From: Monocercomonoides exilis
Taxonomy: Eukaryota; Preaxostyla; Oxymonadida; Polymastigidae
Assembly (NCBI GenBank): GCA_001643675.2
Contig: LSRY02000070.1
Location: 62,001 to 126,000, forward strand
Direction: 5' to 3'
DNA length: 64,000 bases
Below are positions 61,729-64,000 of the stretch, piece by piece. A program made the position numbers and the translations under genes. The notes under the pieces are model-generated. The model made no database searches. It had not been told where the DNA came from and was given only the letters and a program-made list of their open reading frames with translations. Positions within the stretch are counted from its first letter, which is position 1. Every line of letters starts with the position of its first letter.

Positions 61729-63134
61729 ATGGTGTAATTTTCGCTTTGTATTTTGAAAGATCAAATTATTAAACAAATTGGCAAAGGCTCATTTGGAAAA
61801 GTATATCTTGTTCTTCACAAGACAAAGAAACGACATTACGTATTAAAGGCTATTCCGTTAACGGATCCAAAAGAAACGGAAGTTGCTCAAAAAGAAGTCA
61901 GAATGCTTTCAATGTTCAACAATCCATTTATTGTCAGATACAGCGATAACTTTATTGATCAAAAACAATTTTGTATTGTGATGGAGTATTGCGATGATGG
62001 AGATTTGAATGGTTATTTTCAGGTCTGTAGGCAAAGGAAAACTTTTATTCCACTTGAGGTTTGAATTGCTTGCATTCGATAAAAGTAATATTAAATTTTC
62101 TGTACTTTTAACAATAATAATGCGAATAATTTTAGCAAATTCTCGATTGGTTTACGCAAATTACGATTGGACTCGATTTTATTCATAGCAAAAAAGTTTT
62201 ACATAGGGATATAAAGGCGCAAAATATATTTTTGACAAAACAAGGATTTGTAAAACTTGGTGATTTTGGCATTTCAAGAACACTAAAGAATACATTGGAT
62301 ATGGCGAATACTCTTGTAGGAACTCCTTATTACATGTCTCCAGAACTTAGTCAAAACAAACCGTTTGAAAATCATCTTTTGTTATTTTTTACCTTTTCTA
62401 TCTTTCTTTTGTCTATCATAAAAAATCCCGCATTGATTTTGTGTAAATATTATATGCAAATATCATAATTTTACATTGATTGATCAATTCTATAAATGTA
62501 TATTTACATATAAATATATATTCCATTCCTTCTTCACATCTCAGATACGGCTACAAATCCGACGTGTGGGCGCTGGGCTGTCTGCTCTATGAAATGTGCA
62601 CATTCCACCACCCCTTCGAAGCCAGGAACTACCAAGAGCTTGTGCAGAAGATCGCCATTGGCCGCTATCCGCCCATCCCCCCGCAATACGGCAAAGACCT
62701 CTCTCTGCTGGTGACTGCGATGCTCACACAGGACCCAGCAAAGCGGCCGACCACGTCAGACATTCTGAACATGCCATTCATCCGGAGCAGAATGAAGAGC
62801 CTGCTTGATGAAAGCATTGGAAGGCAAGTTCCTCAGCACCAGCCACCTCTTTTGCATCTTGTGCCGAAGCAGCCGCTTGCTTCGCTGGGGGCAGTGGGGG
62901 AAGCGGGGAATACGATCAATCAGAGGAATGGAATGCCTTCTTCTGCTTCTTCTAATCCTTCTTCTGCTTCTCCTTCTCGCTCTCCTTCTTCCTCTTCCCT
63001 TGCTCCCACGCCTTCTGCTCCAATGTCTGCTGAAGAACAAGCGAAAAAGCTATCTGCGATGCGAAATATGCTTCCTAAGCCATCACAAGCATTCGCTGTG
63101 AAGGCAACAGGGAATGATGAACATGATGCTAATC

Positions 63135-63165
<31 letters not shown>

Positions 63166-64000
63166 TTCTCATACAAATACAAGCCAAACGTCTTCTGCTG
63201 TGAATGCTGTGTTTTCTTCTCTTCCAAAGCCAAATTATCCATCGTCATCTTCTTCTTCCTCTTCTTCCTCTTCCTCCTCTTCTCCACAATCTTCCAAGCA
63301 AACAACCCCAAAAGCAACTATTCCTGCTTCTTCTATCAACAATACAACAGCAACAACAACATCTTCTTCTTCCTCTTCTTCCTCTTCTTCTTCCTCTTCT
63401 TTATCTCCCATCAAGCATAATCCTTCTTCTTCAAACATTCGTCCTTCTTCTCCTCATTCTTCTGCTCAAAGGCCTTCTTCTGCTCATTCTCAAGCTTCAT
63501 CCCATTCATCGTCATCATCTTCTTCTTCTGCTTCTGCTTCTTCTTCATCTGCCTCTCGAACTCCTCCATTAATAGCTCCTCTATCACCCACAAATGAACC
63601 ATCTTCTTCACCATCACCTTCTTCCTCTTCCTCTTCTTCTTCTTCTTCTGTTCCCTCCACCCCTTCCACCCCCTCAGCCAGGCGTGCGCTGATCATTCAG
63701 AAGCGCCAAGAGAAAGAGCGCCACATCCAGCGAGCAGAGCAAGTGCTTGAGTCACTCCGAAACGACCTCAACCGCATTGGCGCTGCACACATCAGCAAGG
63801 CAAGCAGGATGAATGGGAGGTTGGGGGGTGGAATGGGAAGTGGGTTGGGAGGAGGATTAGAAGGAGGAGGGATTGGGGCAGATGAGAAGCAGAACAGGAT
63901 TGCGGGCGGGCTGGGGATTATTCAGCCGTCGGTGTTTCCAAAGGCGATGAACAAACCTTCTTCTTCCTCTTCTGCAAGCAGAAGGTCCCTTTCTCCTCTT
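61729..64000 (+). CDS. NEK-type Ser/Thr kinase, 3' end beyond the window
   Basis: Exons: ATG at 61729-61731, then 61759-62058, 62136-62362 and 62545 onward, open to base 64000. The kinase begins [19 protein letters not shown]: glycine loop residues 9-14, Lys31, HRD with Asp126, DFG with Asp144 and [21 protein letters not shown], the classic NEK activation segment, whose last part is formed across a phase-2 splice. The tail has long Ser tracts and a short basic helical segment ([20 protein letters not shown]) before a Gly-rich stretch. NEKs act in cell-cycle and flagellar/cytoskeletal control; the family is expanded in flagellates. The only start that fits is the ATG at 61729, joined by a 27-bp intron that must be GT...AA (or 28-bp-shifted TG...AG) to keep frame. 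An unseen upstream exon splicing in phase 1 to 61760 is the alternative. The other introns are canonical (donors gtttgaat and gtttgaaa). Confidence 0.88.

Overview
This is nuclear DNA of a protist. It has split protein-coding genes with short GT-AG introns, a eukaryotic tRNA-His, NAK- and NEK-type protein kinases, an NFX1-type zinc-finger gene, and two very large receptor-like proteins with beta-helix ectodomains. The mix of short introns, AT-rich spacers, long Ser/Glu triplet tracts and giant GGG-repeat membrane proteins best fits an oxymonad or other Preaxostyla flagellate (Monocercomonoides-like). That placement is inference. The genetic code looks standard apart from termination: Gln is read from CAA/CAG in very long frames, and all eight genes whose ends lie in the window stop at TGA.

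Layout. 1-9356 (-): one open frame of about 3,100 codons, Ser-rich and probably nuclear, running off the left edge. 9705-12932 (+): a six-exon NAK-family kinase with WxxF endocytic motifs near its C-terminus. 14146-20826 (-): giant receptor 1 (signal peptide, beta-helix ectodomain, one membrane helix, degenerate kinase tail). 22000-33301: three members (A and B on -, C on +) of a helical-repeat-like gene family separated by long spacers. 34909-37600 (+): a decayed gene. 37174-38328 (-): a tentative Ser-rich gene. 38329-40584: AT-rich spacer with a diverged tandem duplication and a foldback element. 40585-47644 (+): a seven-exon NFX1-like zinc-finger gene. 49363-57153 (-): intronless giant receptor 2. 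57830-57901 (+): tRNA-His. 58739-60173 (-): family member D. 61729-64000 (+): a NEK-type kinase running off the right edge.

The two giant receptors share one architecture. Their ectodomains are divided by recurring CG-x(4-5)-PC-x-(S/T) signatures every 340-400 residues, and their cytoplasmic tails keep the APE-to-subdomain-XI half of a kinase fold while lacking the glycine loop, VAIK lysine, HRD and DFG. They may act as surface sensors or adhesins with scaffold-type tails. The four A-D paralogues keep the same two intron positions and phases, and parts of them look homogenised by gene conversion. Two otherwise unrelated genes (NFX1-like and NEK) begin with an intron that keeps frame only if it is GT...AA or TG...AG, and both introns start with the same ten bases. 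Exon coordinates come from reading frames, phases and family motifs by eye; no alignment or RNA evidence was available.
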